DNA of 64,000 bases, taken from assembly GCA_030744435.1 (NCBI GenBank), contig JASLQO010000018.1:62001-126000 (forward strand). The letters run 5' to 3'. The DNA is from JASLQO01 sp002327525. Lineage in GTDB: Bacteria; Pseudomonadota; Gammaproteobacteria; Pseudomonadales; Azotimanducaceae. Below, piece after piece: positions 35,201-43,145 of the stretch. Both the position numbers and the translations under genes were made by a program. The notes beneath the pieces were generated by a model. That model saw only the letters and a program-made list of their open reading frames with translations. It was not told where the DNA came from and made no database searches. How positions within the stretch are numbered: the stretch's first letter is position 1; each line of letters opens with the position of its first letter.

Positions 35201-36134
35201 GAGGTGTTGGGCCGAGACCAGCTTTCGCATGCAGAGCCTGCGGGATAATCCTCAGTGCGCTGAACAGGAGTTCGCTTCGATCACGGCGGACGATCCTGGT
35301 TTCACCGCGCAAATCGGCTTTGATGTCAACGATGATCTCGGCATTCTCATCGGCCGCGAACGTCCGCGTGTTGCCGTGTTGCGCGAGCAGGGCGTGAATG
35401 GCCAGGTCGAGATGGCGGCGGCGTTCGATCGTGCCGGGTTCGAGGCCGTGGACGTGCACATGAGTGATCTGTTGAGCGGCGAGGTGCAGCTCGCGGACTT
35501 TCCGGCGCTGGCCGCCTGCGGTGGTTTCTCTTATGGGGACGTGCTGGGTGGCGGCGGCGGTTGGGCAAAAAGCGTGCTGTTTCACCCACGTTTGCGTGAT
35601 GCGATGCAGCGCTACTTCGAGGACGATCGGCTGGTGCTCGGCATCTGCAACGGTTGTCAGATGCTCGCGCAACTCAAGGACCTCATCCCCGGTGCCTCGT
35701 ACTGGCCGCGTTTCGTGCGCAATGCCTCTGAACAGTTCGAGGGTCGCAACGTTCTCGTGCAAGTCAACGCAAGCCCGTCACCCTGGTTGACCGGTATGTC
35801 CGGAAGCGTTATCCCGGCGCCCGTGGCGCACGGTGAGGGCCGTGCGGAGTTCGCCGGTCACGCGCATCTGAGCACCCTGGATGCCGCCGGTGATGTGGTT
35901 CTCCAGTACGTGGACAACCACCACGCGCCGACCATGCGCTATCCAGCGAATCCCAACGGGGCACCGGAGGGTTTGGCGGGCGTGACAGCGGCGGAAGGCC
36001 GTGTGCTTGCGATGATGCCGCATCCGGAGCGTGCCTTTCGCAGCTGTACGAACGGGTGGGCGGATGAGAGCTGGGGAGAGGACGGACCCTGGATGCGCCT
36101 GTTCCGCAATGCAAGAGCAGCACTCGCATGTTAG
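32295..36134 (+). CDS. purL: Phosphoribosylformylglycinamidine synthase
   Basis: Large single-chain FGAM synthase of purine synthesis. 1279 residues: N-terminal PurS-like domain, linker, two AIRS-like halves (SEHCRHKIFNA; KVETHNHPTGIAPYPGAATG; KDSLSMRTAW), and a glutaminase domain with nucleophile Cys1118 (GICNGCQM) and MPHPERAF. A TTG at 32295 is chosen: AAGGAG lies at 32281-32286, it overlaps the tadA stop, and length then fits the family (E. coli 1295). The frame is open upstream, within tadA. Confidence 0.96.
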   Translation: MSELLALDGPPALSRFRLKKVTERLAEPAELYAQFVHLLDLDAPLADEEHSRARALLDYGPRQGLPVRSGMLVATVVPRLGTISPWSSKASDIFAICELDSVRRVERGVRWYADRDLCDTELAMLFDRMTERLVAEDELGTVFQELEPRPLTRVPLLRGGGAALSAANVEMGLALSTDEIEYLVGAYLDLERDPTDVELMMFAQANSEHCRHKIFNASWRIDGEAQEATLFDMIRNTHRQINGAGILSAYADNAAVIEGFHNDRFLVDDDKRVYGFEAEDVHVLMKVETHNHPTGIAPYPGAATGSGGEIRDEGAVGRGSKPKAGLTGFTTSHLNLPDFGQPWEVHTGKPDRMVSALEIMLEGPIGGAAFNNEYGRPALTGYFRTFEQADDGHSGRVWGYHKPIMIAGGVGNVRAEHVHAQDFPPGTHLVVLGGPAMLIGLGGGAASSMASGVSTSDLDFASVQRDNPEMERRCQEVIDRCIALGAGNPILLIHDVGAGGLSNALPELVKDAGAGGHFELRKVPNADPGMAPHEIWCNEAQERYVLGIAPGALERFERICSRERCPYAVVGHSTAEKSLLVTDEAFEDVPVDLPLSVLFGKPPRMERSFERRRVARAALDFDIDIAEAVGRVLRFPAVASKRFLITIGDRSITGLVGREQMVGPWQLPVSDVAVTLGGFTTYQGEAFAMGERSPLALIDAAASARMAVGEALTNLYASDVNDLARVVLSANWMAAAGENAEEQALFDAVHAVGMELCPALGIAIPVGKDSLSMRTAWTDEAGVEREVSSPMTLIVSAFAPIEDARLTLTPVLRRVPSRLLLVDLGGGRNRLGGSALAQVCGQLGDVCPNVDDARLLASALNAVQALRRDGRLLAYHDRSDGGLLATLAEMAFAGRVGWRINIEEEDLLAALFAEELGVVVQVAEDDVDTVISALEGVRCVDLGWVGNDETLEVAHRGEVAFRATRAELERCWAETSFRMQSLRDNPQCAEQEFASITADDPGFTAQIGFDVNDDLGILIGRERPRVAVLREQGVNGQVEMAAAFDRAGFEAVDVHMSDLLSGEVQLADFPALAACGGFSYGDVLGGGGGWAKSVLFHPRLRDAMQRYFEDDRLVLGICNGCQMLAQLKDLIPGASYWPRFVRNASEQFEGRNVLVQVNASPSPWLTGMSGSVIPAPVAHGEGRAEFAGHAHLSTLDAAGDVVLQYVDNHHAPTMRYPANPNGAPEGLAGVTAAEGRVLAMMPHPERAFRSCTNGWADESWGEDGPWMRLFRNARAALAC

Positions 36135-36143
36135 CGAGTATCC

Positions 36144-36503
36144 TCAGCCGATGACGGCATCCTTGGGGTCGCGCAACGCGAGCAGGGAAACGACGTTCGA
36201 GGTCGACACTTCGACCGAGACGGTCTGACGGCATTTCTCCGGGGCGACCATGGACTTGTGCAGTTCTGCGAGCGAACGGCACATCATTTCGGAGATGCGC
36301 ACGCAGGCGGCAAGGGGTGTGCGCGCTTTCTTGCGCTCCGCCTCGACCTTGAACTGCAGACCCTCCAGGCGGCGGCGGGCTATATCGTTGCTGGCGGTTT
36401 CGATCACCTGTCGAGTCAGACGGGTACGTAACGCCTCTAATCCGTGTGGGTCGTTACGAGCCATGTCCACCAGTACATCAAACGCTGGTAGGCGTGCTCT
36501 CAT
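36144..36503 (-). CDS. DUF3135-family protein
   Basis: 119-residue soluble protein, probably largely helical. FDVLVDMARNDPHGLEALR, RRLEGLQFKVEAERKKA and PLAACVRISEMM match the small DUF3135 family of gammaproteobacteria, whose function is unknown to me. It converges on purL and is divergent from the carbonic-anhydrase-like gene. Confidence 0.8.
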   Translation of the reverse strand: MRARLPAFDVLVDMARNDPHGLEALRTRLTRQVIETASNDIARRRLEGLQFKVEAERKKARTPLAACVRISEMMCRSLAELHKSMVAPEKCRQTVSVEVSTSNVVSLLALRDPKDAVIG

Positions 36504-36619
36504 GAATCATGTCACTTAATCTCCGATCCCCGGTACTATGCGCGCACTCGCGCCCGAGTATTAGAGGTGGGGTGTAACGGAATTGTGAATCGAATGAACC
36601 TGAGTCTGGAGACCTAACC

Positions 36620-37156
36620 GTGATTTATCAGCTGGAGGACCGCAGAGTCGTGGCGCAAGGCGACTATTTCATAGCTGACAGTGCGTCAGTGATCGGCAGT
36701 GTGACGCTGAAGCACAACGCAAGCGTGTGGTGCAACGCGGTGATCCGGGGCGACAAGGAACCGATCGTCGTTGGCGAAGGCAGCAATGTTCAGGATTGCG
36801 CCATCCTGCATACCGACCCCGGCTTTGCGCTGGTGGTCGGGGACAACGTCACGGTGGGGCACCAGGTGGTGTTACATGGCTGTACCGTCGGTGAGGGCAG
36901 TCTGATCGGCATGGGCGCCATCGTGTTGAACGGCGCCAGGATCGGCCGCAACTGTGTGATTGGCGCCAATGCGCTGGTGACCGAGGGTAAGGAGATTCCG
37001 GACAATTCCATGGTGCTGGGCTCCCCCGGAAAAGTAGTCAAGACACTGACCGACGAGGAGATGCAGGTATTCCACGATAATTCGGCAAACTACGTGGCAA
37101 ATGGCCGGTGGTTTCGCGAGAAACTGATTCCTCAGGATGAGGTCGATCGTCCTTGA
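36620..37156 (+). CDS. Gamma-class carbonic anhydrase-like protein (YrdA type)
   Basis: 178-residue left-handed beta-helix (hexapeptide repeats, e.g. VIGSVTL, VVGEGSNVQDCAI, LIGMGAIVLNGARIG). Potential metal histidines: HTD near 56, and HQ/HG in TVGHQVVLHGC. Family members bind zinc or iron; carbonic anhydrase activity is not always found, and some are acyltransferase-like. GTG start at 36620 with CTGGAG upstream. Free-standing gene. Confidence 0.88.
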   Translation: MIYQLEDRRVVAQGDYFIADSASVIGSVTLKHNASVWCNAVIRGDKEPIVVGEGSNVQDCAILHTDPGFALVVGDNVTVGHQVVLHGCTVGEGSLIGMGAIVLNGARIGRNCVIGANALVTEGKEIPDNSMVLGSPGKVVKTLTDEEMQVFHDNSANYVANGRWFREKLIPQDEVDRP

Positions 37157-37225
37157 CGGCGGGGATGGGAGCGACACTGGCACCAGCCTGAGAGCGGCCA
37201 GAGGCGCATCGTCAATGTGCGCGTC

Positions 37226-37258
37226 GCTGGATGGTAGCTGGATGGTAGCTGGATGGTA
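37226..37258. repeat. Three perfect tandem copies of an 11-bp unit
   Basis: GCTGGATGGTA repeated exactly three times, ending 22 bp before the -35 box of the leu leader promoter. Spacing is about one helical turn, so it could present repeated operator half-sites on one DNA face; it could also be simple slippage. Confidence 0.9.
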
Positions 37259-37280
37259 ATTGGTGTGAGGTGCAGGCCAC

Positions 37281-37309
37281 TTGCCCGGCAGGCCCGGGTG
37301 GCCTATAGT
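37281..37309 (+). promoter_or_regulatory. Strong sigma70-type promoter for leu leader and leuA
   Basis: TTGCCC (37281-37286) and TATAGT (37304-37309) with exactly 17 bp between them. The predicted start point is about 37316, only about two bases before the GTG of the leader peptide, so the mRNA would be leaderless or nearly so. Confidence 0.7.
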
Positions 37310-37317
37310 CGCGCGCT

Positions 37318-37413
37318 GTGAACACCCAACCCACCATTTCTGAGACCCTCGCTCCGGCGGCGCTCCTGCGCGCGCTGACGGGTCTGCTTGGTCTGCTGCT
37401 ACTGCCGGCATAG
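37318..37413 (+). CDS. leuL: Leucine-rich leader peptide of leuA (attenuator)
   Basis: 31 codons from GTG to TAG. Ten of 31 residues are leucine, ending in LLGLLLLPA with four consecutive Leu codons (CTG CTG CTA CTG). It sits just after a strong promoter and just before leuA, the classic form of a leucine attenuation leader. The stop codon lies in a 7-bp hairpin (TGCCGGC, 37403-37409, with GCTGGCA, 37413-37419, one G-U pair). No T-tract terminator follows. The peptide itself probably has no role beyond ribosome stalling when leucyl-tRNA is scarce. Confidence 0.75.
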   Translation: MNTQPTISETLAPAALLRALTGLLGLLLLPA

Positions 37414-37429
37414 CTGGCAATTAACTAAA

Positions 37430-37491
37430 CCCCAGGGCACACGGCCCACCCAGAACACCCAGATCCAAGCCAAAACCAGGCAAGCACAACC
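37430..37491 (+). promoter_or_regulatory. C-rich, T-poor stretch before leuA; possible Rho-loading site
   Basis: By hand count these 62 bases have 28 C, 22 A, 11 G and one T. Long C-over-G, unstructured RNA is what Rho binds. Since no intrinsic terminator follows the leu leader, a Rho-dependent attenuation mechanism is a reasonable guess, not a demonstrated one. Confidence 0.35.
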
Positions 37492-37506
37492 GTGAGGATT
37501 GCGCGC

Positions 37507-39192
37507 ATGAGCGAGTGGACGTTTACACCCAGAGCAGCCGGTAAAATGCCGTTTCGAAAGTATCGGGCTTTCGAGCGCATCGATCTACCTGATCGTCAGT
37601 GGCCGGGCAAGATCATCGAACAGGCACCGCGTTGGTGCAGTGTGGATCTGCGCGACGGCAATCAGGCCCTGATCGATCCGATGAACGTCGAGGAGAAGCT
37701 CAAGCTGTGGGATCTGCTGATCGAGGTGGGCTTTGCCGAAATTGAGGTTGGCTTTCCCGCGGCGTCCCAGCCCGACTTCGATTTCATCCGTCGAATCGTC
37801 GAGGAAGACCGCATTCCCGATGGGGTCACGGTGCAGATTCTCTGTCAGGCACGAGCCGAACTGATCGAGCGGTCCGTGGAGGCACTGCAGGGTGCTCCCA
37901 GCGTGATCTTTCATCTGTACAACTCGACTTCCGAACTGCAGCGCCGCGTGGTGTTCGAGTCGGGTCGGGAAGGCATAATCGATCTCGCCGTGAAAGGCAC
38001 ACAACTGGTGCGCCAGGGACTGCAGAACCTCGATTCCAACATCACGTTTGAGTACTCCCCGGAGAGCTTCACGGGCACCGAGCTCGATTTCGCGGTGGAC
38101 ATCTGCACGGCGGTGGGCGAGACCTGGGGTGCGACCCCCACTGAGCCCATGATCATCAACCTGCCGTCCACCGTGGAGATGGCGACACCCAACATCTACG
38201 CGGATCAGATCGAGTTCTTCTGCCGCAACTTCCCCCTGCGCAGCGCTGCCGTGATCAGCCTGCACACACACAACGATCGTGGTACCGGCATCGCGGCCAC
38301 TGAGCTTGCGCTCATGGCGGGCGCCGAGCGCGTGGAGGGGACGCTATTCGGCAACGGTGAGCGTACGGGCAACTGCGACATTGTCACGATGGCGATGAAC
38401 ATGTTCAGCCAGGGGGTGGATCCGATGCTCGATTTTTCCGAGATGCCGAGCATCCGTGAAGTGGTAGAGTCGGTGAACAAGCTGGCGGTCCCGGAGCGCC
38501 ACCCGTATGCGGGAGATCTGGTGTTCACGGCCTTCTCCGGTTCGCACCAGGATGCGATTAAAAAGGGTATGGCGAGGGTGGATCGCGAGCACTGGGAAGT
38601 ACCCTATCTGCCTATCGATCCGGCCGATGTGGGCTCGTCGTACAAGGAGACCGTGCGCGTCAATTCGCAATCCGGCAAGGCGGGCGCCGCTTTTCTGCTG
38701 GAAGAGTTCTACGGCATCGCGCTGCCGCGGGAAATGCTGATGCAATTCAGTCCCATCGTGCAGGCGCTGACTGAGCGCCTCGATCGTGAGATCAAGGTGG
38801 ATGAGATCTACAAGGCGCTGCTGGACGAGTACGTGGTGCAGAGCGGCCCCTACCGCCTGATCGACTTCGACCTGCTCTCGAGTCGCGAGGCTGATCAGCG
38901 TTGTGTTGCCCGTGTCGAGGTATCCGAGCAGCAGGTCACCATCGATGGCGAGGGCAGTGGCCCGATCGAGGCGTTCGTCAAGGGACTGGTCGAAACGCTC
39001 AACGAACCAATCAACATCGTCGACTATCACGAGCACTCGCTCGGTCAGGGCAGCGATGCACAGGCGATCTGTCTGCTGTCGATCGTCGGTGACGAGGGAT
39101 CGCCCTGCTACGGGGTGGGCGTGAGCCGCAACACCATCACCGCATCGCTCAATGCCATCATCTCGGCTCTGAACCGCCGCTGGCGTCGGTGA
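37507..39192 (+). CDS. leuA: 2-isopropylmalate synthase (LeuA2 type)
   Basis: Condenses acetyl-CoA with 2-oxoisovalerate, the first step of leucine synthesis. 561 residues, the longer class also common in actinobacteria. Metal and catalytic motif DLRDGNQAL near residue 48, HTHNDRGTG near 255, GNGERTGNCD near 284, then a C-terminal regulatory domain where leucine normally binds. The ATG at 37507 is chosen because GTGAGG lies just before it; the GTG at 37492 would add five residues. Expression is probably controlled by the upstream leader. Confidence 0.96.
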   Translation: MSEWTFTPRAAGKMPFRKYRAFERIDLPDRQWPGKIIEQAPRWCSVDLRDGNQALIDPMNVEEKLKLWDLLIEVGFAEIEVGFPAASQPDFDFIRRIVEEDRIPDGVTVQILCQARAELIERSVEALQGAPSVIFHLYNSTSELQRRVVFESGREGIIDLAVKGTQLVRQGLQNLDSNITFEYSPESFTGTELDFAVDICTAVGETWGATPTEPMIINLPSTVEMATPNIYADQIEFFCRNFPLRSAAVISLHTHNDRGTGIAATELALMAGAERVEGTLFGNGERTGNCDIVTMAMNMFSQGVDPMLDFSEMPSIREVVESVNKLAVPERHPYAGDLVFTAFSGSHQDAIKKGMARVDREHWEVPYLPIDPADVGSSYKETVRVNSQSGKAGAAFLLEEFYGIALPREMLMQFSPIVQALTERLDREIKVDEIYKALLDEYVVQSGPYRLIDFDLLSSREADQRCVARVEVSEQQVTIDGEGSGPIEAFVKGLVETLNEPINIVDYHEHSLGQGSDAQAICLLSIVGDEGSPCYGVGVSRNTITASLNAIISALNRRWRR

Positions 39193-39202
39193 CCGCCCTG
39201 GA

Positions 39203-39497
39203 TTTAGTATAGCGTTCTAGATAAAACGTGTGCTCGCCGTGGCTGAGCGGGTGCTGGTCAAGGCCGCGCTCCGCCGGTGTGGTAGGCCCTACATCAAGGG
39301 GTGCCAAGGTAGATCCAGCGCCTGCACAGCCGCACCCAAAAAGAGGCTCGGTGCGCTCCCGATGCTGCGTTGCTCCTGCTCCCTATCCAGGAGAAGAAGG
39401 ACCTACCACTGCTCGTCGTCGCGCCTCCGATGACAAAGAGCCTCGGAAGCGCACCGAGCCTTTGAGCAGTATGTTTTATTTAAAACACTACACTAAA
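39203..39497. mobile_element. 295-bp inverted-repeat element between leuA and yfjD
   Basis: Left arm 39203-39235 (starts TTTAGTATAGCGTTCTAG) matches the reverse complement of the right arm 39464-39497 (TTTAGTGTAGTGTTTTAA) with a handful of mismatches, and both arms end TGCTC on the inner side. Internal pairs: 39344-39362 with 39443-39461 (GGCTCGGTGCGC), 39279-39290 with 39398-39409 (GTGGTAGG-CCT), and 39373-39378 with 39388-39393 (CTCCTG). The first two pairs cross. No coding capacity seen and no clear target-site duplication. The TAG of yfjD lies in the right end. Confidence 0.7.
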
Positions 39498-40755
39498 GCT
39501 CCTGGACCCTGGAAACCTTGATGTGCTTGATCAGGTTGTCCTTGATCTGCAGCGTCTCGAATCGGTAAGTACCGATCTGCAGACCGAGGTTCGATTCGGG
39601 CAGGGTCTCCAGGTGTTCCAGCACCAGCCCGTTTAGGGTTTTCGGTCCGGTGGTGGGCAGGTTCCAGCCGAGCGCACGGTTGATGTCTCTCAGCACTGTG
39701 GTGCCGTCGATCAGATACCAGCCATCCTGCTGTTGCTGGATGTCCGGCATGTTGGCGGCGAAATCGGTGGTGAACTCGCCCACGATCTCCTCGAGAATGT
39801 CCTCGAGCGCCACGATGCCGTCGACATCGCCGTACTCGTCCACCACCAGTGCGATGCGGCGCTTCTCTTTCTGGAAGTTGATCAGTTGCGTGTGCAGGGG
39901 CGTGGCTTCCGGGACGTAGTAGGGTTCGCGCGTCAACTGCAGCAACTCGGCCTTGGTGATCTCTCCCGTTGTGACGTAGCGCGCCACCCGGCGCAGATGC
40001 AGCATTCCGAGGGTGTCGTTAATGTTTTCCTTGTATACCGGAAGCCGCGTGTGCTGTGAGCTGGCCATGATCGCCAGGATGTCCTCCATGTCGTCCTCGA
40101 TATCGATGCCGATGATCTCGCTGCGCGGCACCATGATGTCGTTCACAGTTACGTTTTCGAGATCGAGGATACTGAGCATCATGTCGTGGTGTTGTCCGGG
40201 AAGGTGTGCGCCCTCGTCCACCACAGTGCGCAGCTCATCAGGGGTCAGACGTTGGGCGGTGGTTTCGGCGGAAGGCACGACGGGGCGCACCAGGAAGTTG
40301 GAGATCGCGTTGATGAACCATACAAACGGGTGCAACGCCCGCAACAGTGGGTCGAGGATGTACACGGAGGCGAACGCGATCCGTTCGGGCAGATGCGCGG
40401 CGATTGTCTTAGGTGCGACTTCCGCGAAGATCAGAAAGAACAGCGTCAGCACGATGGGTGTAATCACGATTGCGGAATCGCCGAAGTAGCGCAGCCCAAT
40501 GACGGTACCGATGCTCGCGGCCATGAAGTTGACCAGGTTGTTGCCGATGAGGATGACACCCAGCAGGCGGTCGGGCCGGCGCAGCAGCCGCGCGGCCTTG
40601 CGTGCGCCGCCATGGCCTTCTTTTACGAGATGCACAAGCCGGTAGCGATTGAGCGCCATCATGGCGGTTTCGGTGCCCGAGAAGTAGGCCGAGAGTATGG
40701 TGAGCACCGCCAGGGTCGAAAACAGCCATGCGGCGGGGATCTGATCGAGGCTCAT
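39493..40755 (-). CDS. HlyC/CorC-family membrane protein YfjD
   Basis: 420-residue inner-membrane protein of the CNNM/CorC group, linked to Mg/Co handling; transport direction unproven. Residues about 5-190 form the DUF21 membrane domain (FSGTETAMMALNRYR, IGNNLVNFMAA, FAEVAPKTIAAHLPERI); residues about 205-330 are paired CBS domains (MVPRSEIIGID, VVDEYGDVDGIVALED); the end is a CorC_HlyC domain. Start ATG 40755 fits the E. coli YfjD length, but no ribosome site is visible; an in-frame GTG at 40779 is possible. Its last codon and stop fall in the inverted-repeat element. It lies 13 bp after ypjD. Confidence 0.9.
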   Translation of the reverse strand: MSLDQIPAAWLFSTLAVLTILSAYFSGTETAMMALNRYRLVHLVKEGHGGARKAARLLRRPDRLLGVILIGNNLVNFMAASIGTVIGLRYFGDSAIVITPIVLTLFFLIFAEVAPKTIAAHLPERIAFASVYILDPLLRALHPFVWFINAISNFLVRPVVPSAETTAQRLTPDELRTVVDEGAHLPGQHHDMMLSILDLENVTVNDIMVPRSEIIGIDIEDDMEDILAIMASSQHTRLPVYKENINDTLGMLHLRRVARYVTTGEITKAELLQLTREPYYVPEATPLHTQLINFQKEKRRIALVVDEYGDVDGIVALEDILEEIVGEFTTDFAANMPDIQQQQDGWYLIDGTTVLRDINRALGWNLPTTGPKTLNGLVLEHLETLPESNLGLQIGTYRFETLQIKDNLIKHIKVSRVQEL

Positions 40756-40768
40756 GGGAGGTGCCGGG

Positions 40769-41536
40769 TCATCCCGCACGCTCCAGGATGATCTCCAGGA
40801 CGAACTTGCTGCCGAAGTAACCCAGCAGCAGGAAGGCGAATGCGACCAGAGTCCAGCGTACCGCTGCTCCACCGCGCCAGCCCAGCACGTGGTGCCCGAT
40901 GAGCAACACCAGATAGAGCAGCCACGAGGCGCTCGACAGTACTGTGTGGTGCACCGCGTACTCGGTCGCATCGAGGAACATGAATCCGGAACCGATGGCG
41001 AAGGTGAGGGTGATGAAACCCACCCACAGCATGCTGAACAGCAAACGCTCCATGCTCTCCAATGGCGGCAGGAGCCGCAACAGGGTGATCTTTTGCCTGC
41101 TGCGGATTCTGTGTTCCATGTAGCCCACCATCAGGGACTGCAGGGCCGCCATCATGAGAATGCTGTATGCGATGATGGAGATTAGGATGTGTGAAACCAG
41201 GCCGGGCGCGAGATTGGACAGCGGGACGAATGTGCTTTCCAGAAAGGACGCTACCATCAGACTGAACGCAGTGAGAGGGTATACCAGTATGAGCAGGCTG
41301 TGCACCGGTTGTCTGATGGATGACACGACCACGAACGCCACCATGATCACCGTGATGAGCGTGCTGATCGGGTAGATACCAAGGTGTACACCGGATGACG
41401 TGAAGATGAACTGCACGCAGGCCAACGTATGCACGACGAGTGCCGGTATAGCGATGAGCCAGTGCCACCGTGCGGACAAGGGTGTCGCGCTCGATAGCGC
41501 CCTGAGTTGCAGGGTTGCACCGATCAGATACAGCAC
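40769..41536 (-). CDS. Cytochrome c assembly-like membrane protein YpjD
   Basis: About 255 residues, eight hydrophobic segments, of the CcsA/CcmC-like family. Heme-handling features include the His in HHVLGWRGG near the end. In E. coli the homologue neighbours ffh in the same divergent way; its role is unclear (a metal-export role has been proposed for the yfjD-ypjD pair). The start is uncertain: GTG 41536 is the first standard codon, but the frame reads back through FYGITATV to a stop at about 41610, so the true start may be a little upstream. Confidence 0.82.
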   Translation of the reverse strand: MLYLIGATLQLRALSSATPLSARWHWLIAIPALVVHTLACVQFIFTSSGVHLGIYPISTLITVIMVAFVVVSSIRQPVHSLLILVYPLTAFSLMVASFLESTFVPLSNLAPGLVSHILISIIAYSILMMAALQSLMVGYMEHRIRSRQKITLLRLLPPLESMERLLFSMLWVGFITLTFAIGSGFMFLDATEYAVHHTVLSSASWLLYLVLLIGHHVLGWRGGAAVRWTLVAFAFLLLGYFGSKFVLEIILERAG

Positions 41537-41662
41537 AGTGGCAGTAATGCCGTAGAACGCGGGTGTCAGGGCCGTGCACCAAAACGAGTTGGACGTGGAA
41601 GTGTGTCATATCGGGGTGTGAGCGGGAAGGGCGATCGCGGTCACGCGTTGCGTTCGATCCGC

Positions 41663-41668
41663 TATAAT
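41663..41668 (+). promoter_or_regulatory. Candidate -10 box of ffh
   Basis: Perfect TATAAT 32 bp before the ffh ATG in the divergent ypjD-ffh gap. I see no convincing -35 box at the right distance, so this is a partial call. Confidence 0.4.
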
Positions 41669-41700
41669 GCGCGGCCTTCGATACTCGCCGGAACCCATTG

Positions 41701-43068
41701 ATGTTCGATAGCCTGTCCGATCGCCTGACCCAGACCCTCAGAGGAATCTCCGGCAAGGCGCGGCTCACCGAAGAAAACGTCGCCGATGCGCTGCGCGATG
41801 TGCGCATGGCGCTACTAGAGGCGGACGTTGCTTTGCCCGTGGTTCGTGAGTTCATCGAGAAGGTGAAAACCGCGGCTCTGGGTACGGTGGTGGGCACGCA
41901 ACTGAACCCGGGCGAAGCCTTCGTCAAGATTGTGCACGCGCAGCTGGTAGCCGTGATGGGGGAGGCCAATGACGGCCTCAATCTCGCGACCACACCACCG
42001 GCGGTGGTGCTCATGGCGGGCTTACAGGGCGCCGGTAAAACCACCACGGTGGCGAAACTCGCGCGCTACCTGCAAGAAAGGGACAAGAAGAAGGTGGCGG
42101 TGGTCAGTGCGGATGTCTATCGCCCGGCCGCCATCGATCAGCTGGAGACGCTGGCCGGTGAGGTTGGGGCCAGTTTCATCGCCTCAAGTCAGGACGAAGC
42201 GCCACTCGCCATCGCCGAGCGTGCCATCGAAGAGGCGAAGAAGCAGTTCGCAGACGTGCTCATCATCGACACCGCCGGACGATTGGCGATCGATGAAGGC
42301 ATGATGAACGAGATCCGCACGCTTCAGGCCGGAGTGCGTCCCATCGAAACACTCTTCGTGGTGGATGCGATGACCGGTCAGGATGCCGCCAACACGGCAC
42401 GCGCCTTCAATGATGTGCTGGAACTCACCGGCGTGGTGCTGGCCAAGGCGGATGGAGATGCTCGCGGCGGCGCGGCGCTCTCAGTGCGCCACATCACCGG
42501 CAAGCCGGTGAAGTTTCTCGGCATGGGAGAGAAGAGCGACGCGCTTGAGCCATTTCACCCGGACCGGCTCGCTTCGCGCATCCTCGGCATGGGTGATGTG
42601 CTTTCGCTCATCGAGGAAGCCGAGCGCAAGGTAGACAAGAAGAAAGCTCAGAAACTGGCCCGTAAGCTGTCTCGCGGTAGAAAATTCGATCTGGAGGATT
42701 TTCGGGACCAGCTCCAGCAGATGGCCAGCATGGGTGGCGTGGCCAACATGCTGGAGAAGATGCCCGGCATGAATCAGCTACCCCAGGGTGCTCAGGCCCA
42801 GCTCGACGATGGCCGTTTCAAGCAGATGAGTGTGATCATCGACTCGATGACCCCACACGAGAGGCGCTTTCCGGGCGTCATCACCGGGTCACGCAAGCAG
42901 CGCATCGCGCGGGGTAGTGGCATGGCGGTCCCGGACGTCAATCGGCTGCTGAAGCAGCACAAGCAGGTGCAGAAGATGATGAAAAAGGTCACCCGCAAGG
43001 GCGGGATGCAGAAGATGATGCGTGGCATGCAAGGCGCGCACCCGCCACCGCCGGGCGCGCGCCGTTAG
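41701..43068 (+). CDS. ffh: Signal recognition particle protein Ffh
   Basis: GTPase that binds 4.5S RNA and signal sequences for co-translational targeting. 455 residues: N domain (1-90), G domain with GLQGAGKTTT near 105 and DTAGR, and Met-rich M domain from about 300 (QMASMGGVANMLEKMPGM, ending KMMRGMQG). ATG 41701 gives the family start MFDSLSDRL. rpsP follows after 77 bp, a conserved neighbour. Confidence 0.98.
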   Translation: MFDSLSDRLTQTLRGISGKARLTEENVADALRDVRMALLEADVALPVVREFIEKVKTAALGTVVGTQLNPGEAFVKIVHAQLVAVMGEANDGLNLATTPPAVVLMAGLQGAGKTTTVAKLARYLQERDKKKVAVVSADVYRPAAIDQLETLAGEVGASFIASSQDEAPLAIAERAIEEAKKQFADVLIIDTAGRLAIDEGMMNEIRTLQAGVRPIETLFVVDAMTGQDAANTARAFNDVLELTGVVLAKADGDARGGAALSVRHITGKPVKFLGMGEKSDALEPFHPDRLASRILGMGDVLSLIEEAERKVDKKKAQKLARKLSRGRKFDLEDFRDQLQQMASMGGVANMLEKMPGMNQLPQGAQAQLDDGRFKQMSVIIDSMTPHERRFPGVITGSRKQRIARGSGMAVPDVNRLLKQHKQVQKMMKKVTRKGGMQKMMRGMQGAHPPPPGARR

Positions 43069-43145
43069 CGCCTAAATTGTGGTTTCTTCTGGGCAAACGT
43101 TCCATTAGAATACCGCGCCTTTCAAATCGAGGGTTTCCCCAGGTC

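Larger units (their letters stand above)
37157..37317. other. Intergenic region with leuA promoter and 11-bp tandem repeat
   Basis: No gene seen. It contains three copies of GCTGGATGGTA and, 23 bp further, the promoter boxes of the leu leader. Both are listed separately. Confidence 0.7.

Noticed and set aside
37226..37258. Tandem repeats considered as a CRISPR remnant
   Set aside because: Units are 11 bp and contiguous, without spacers, and no cas genes are present.
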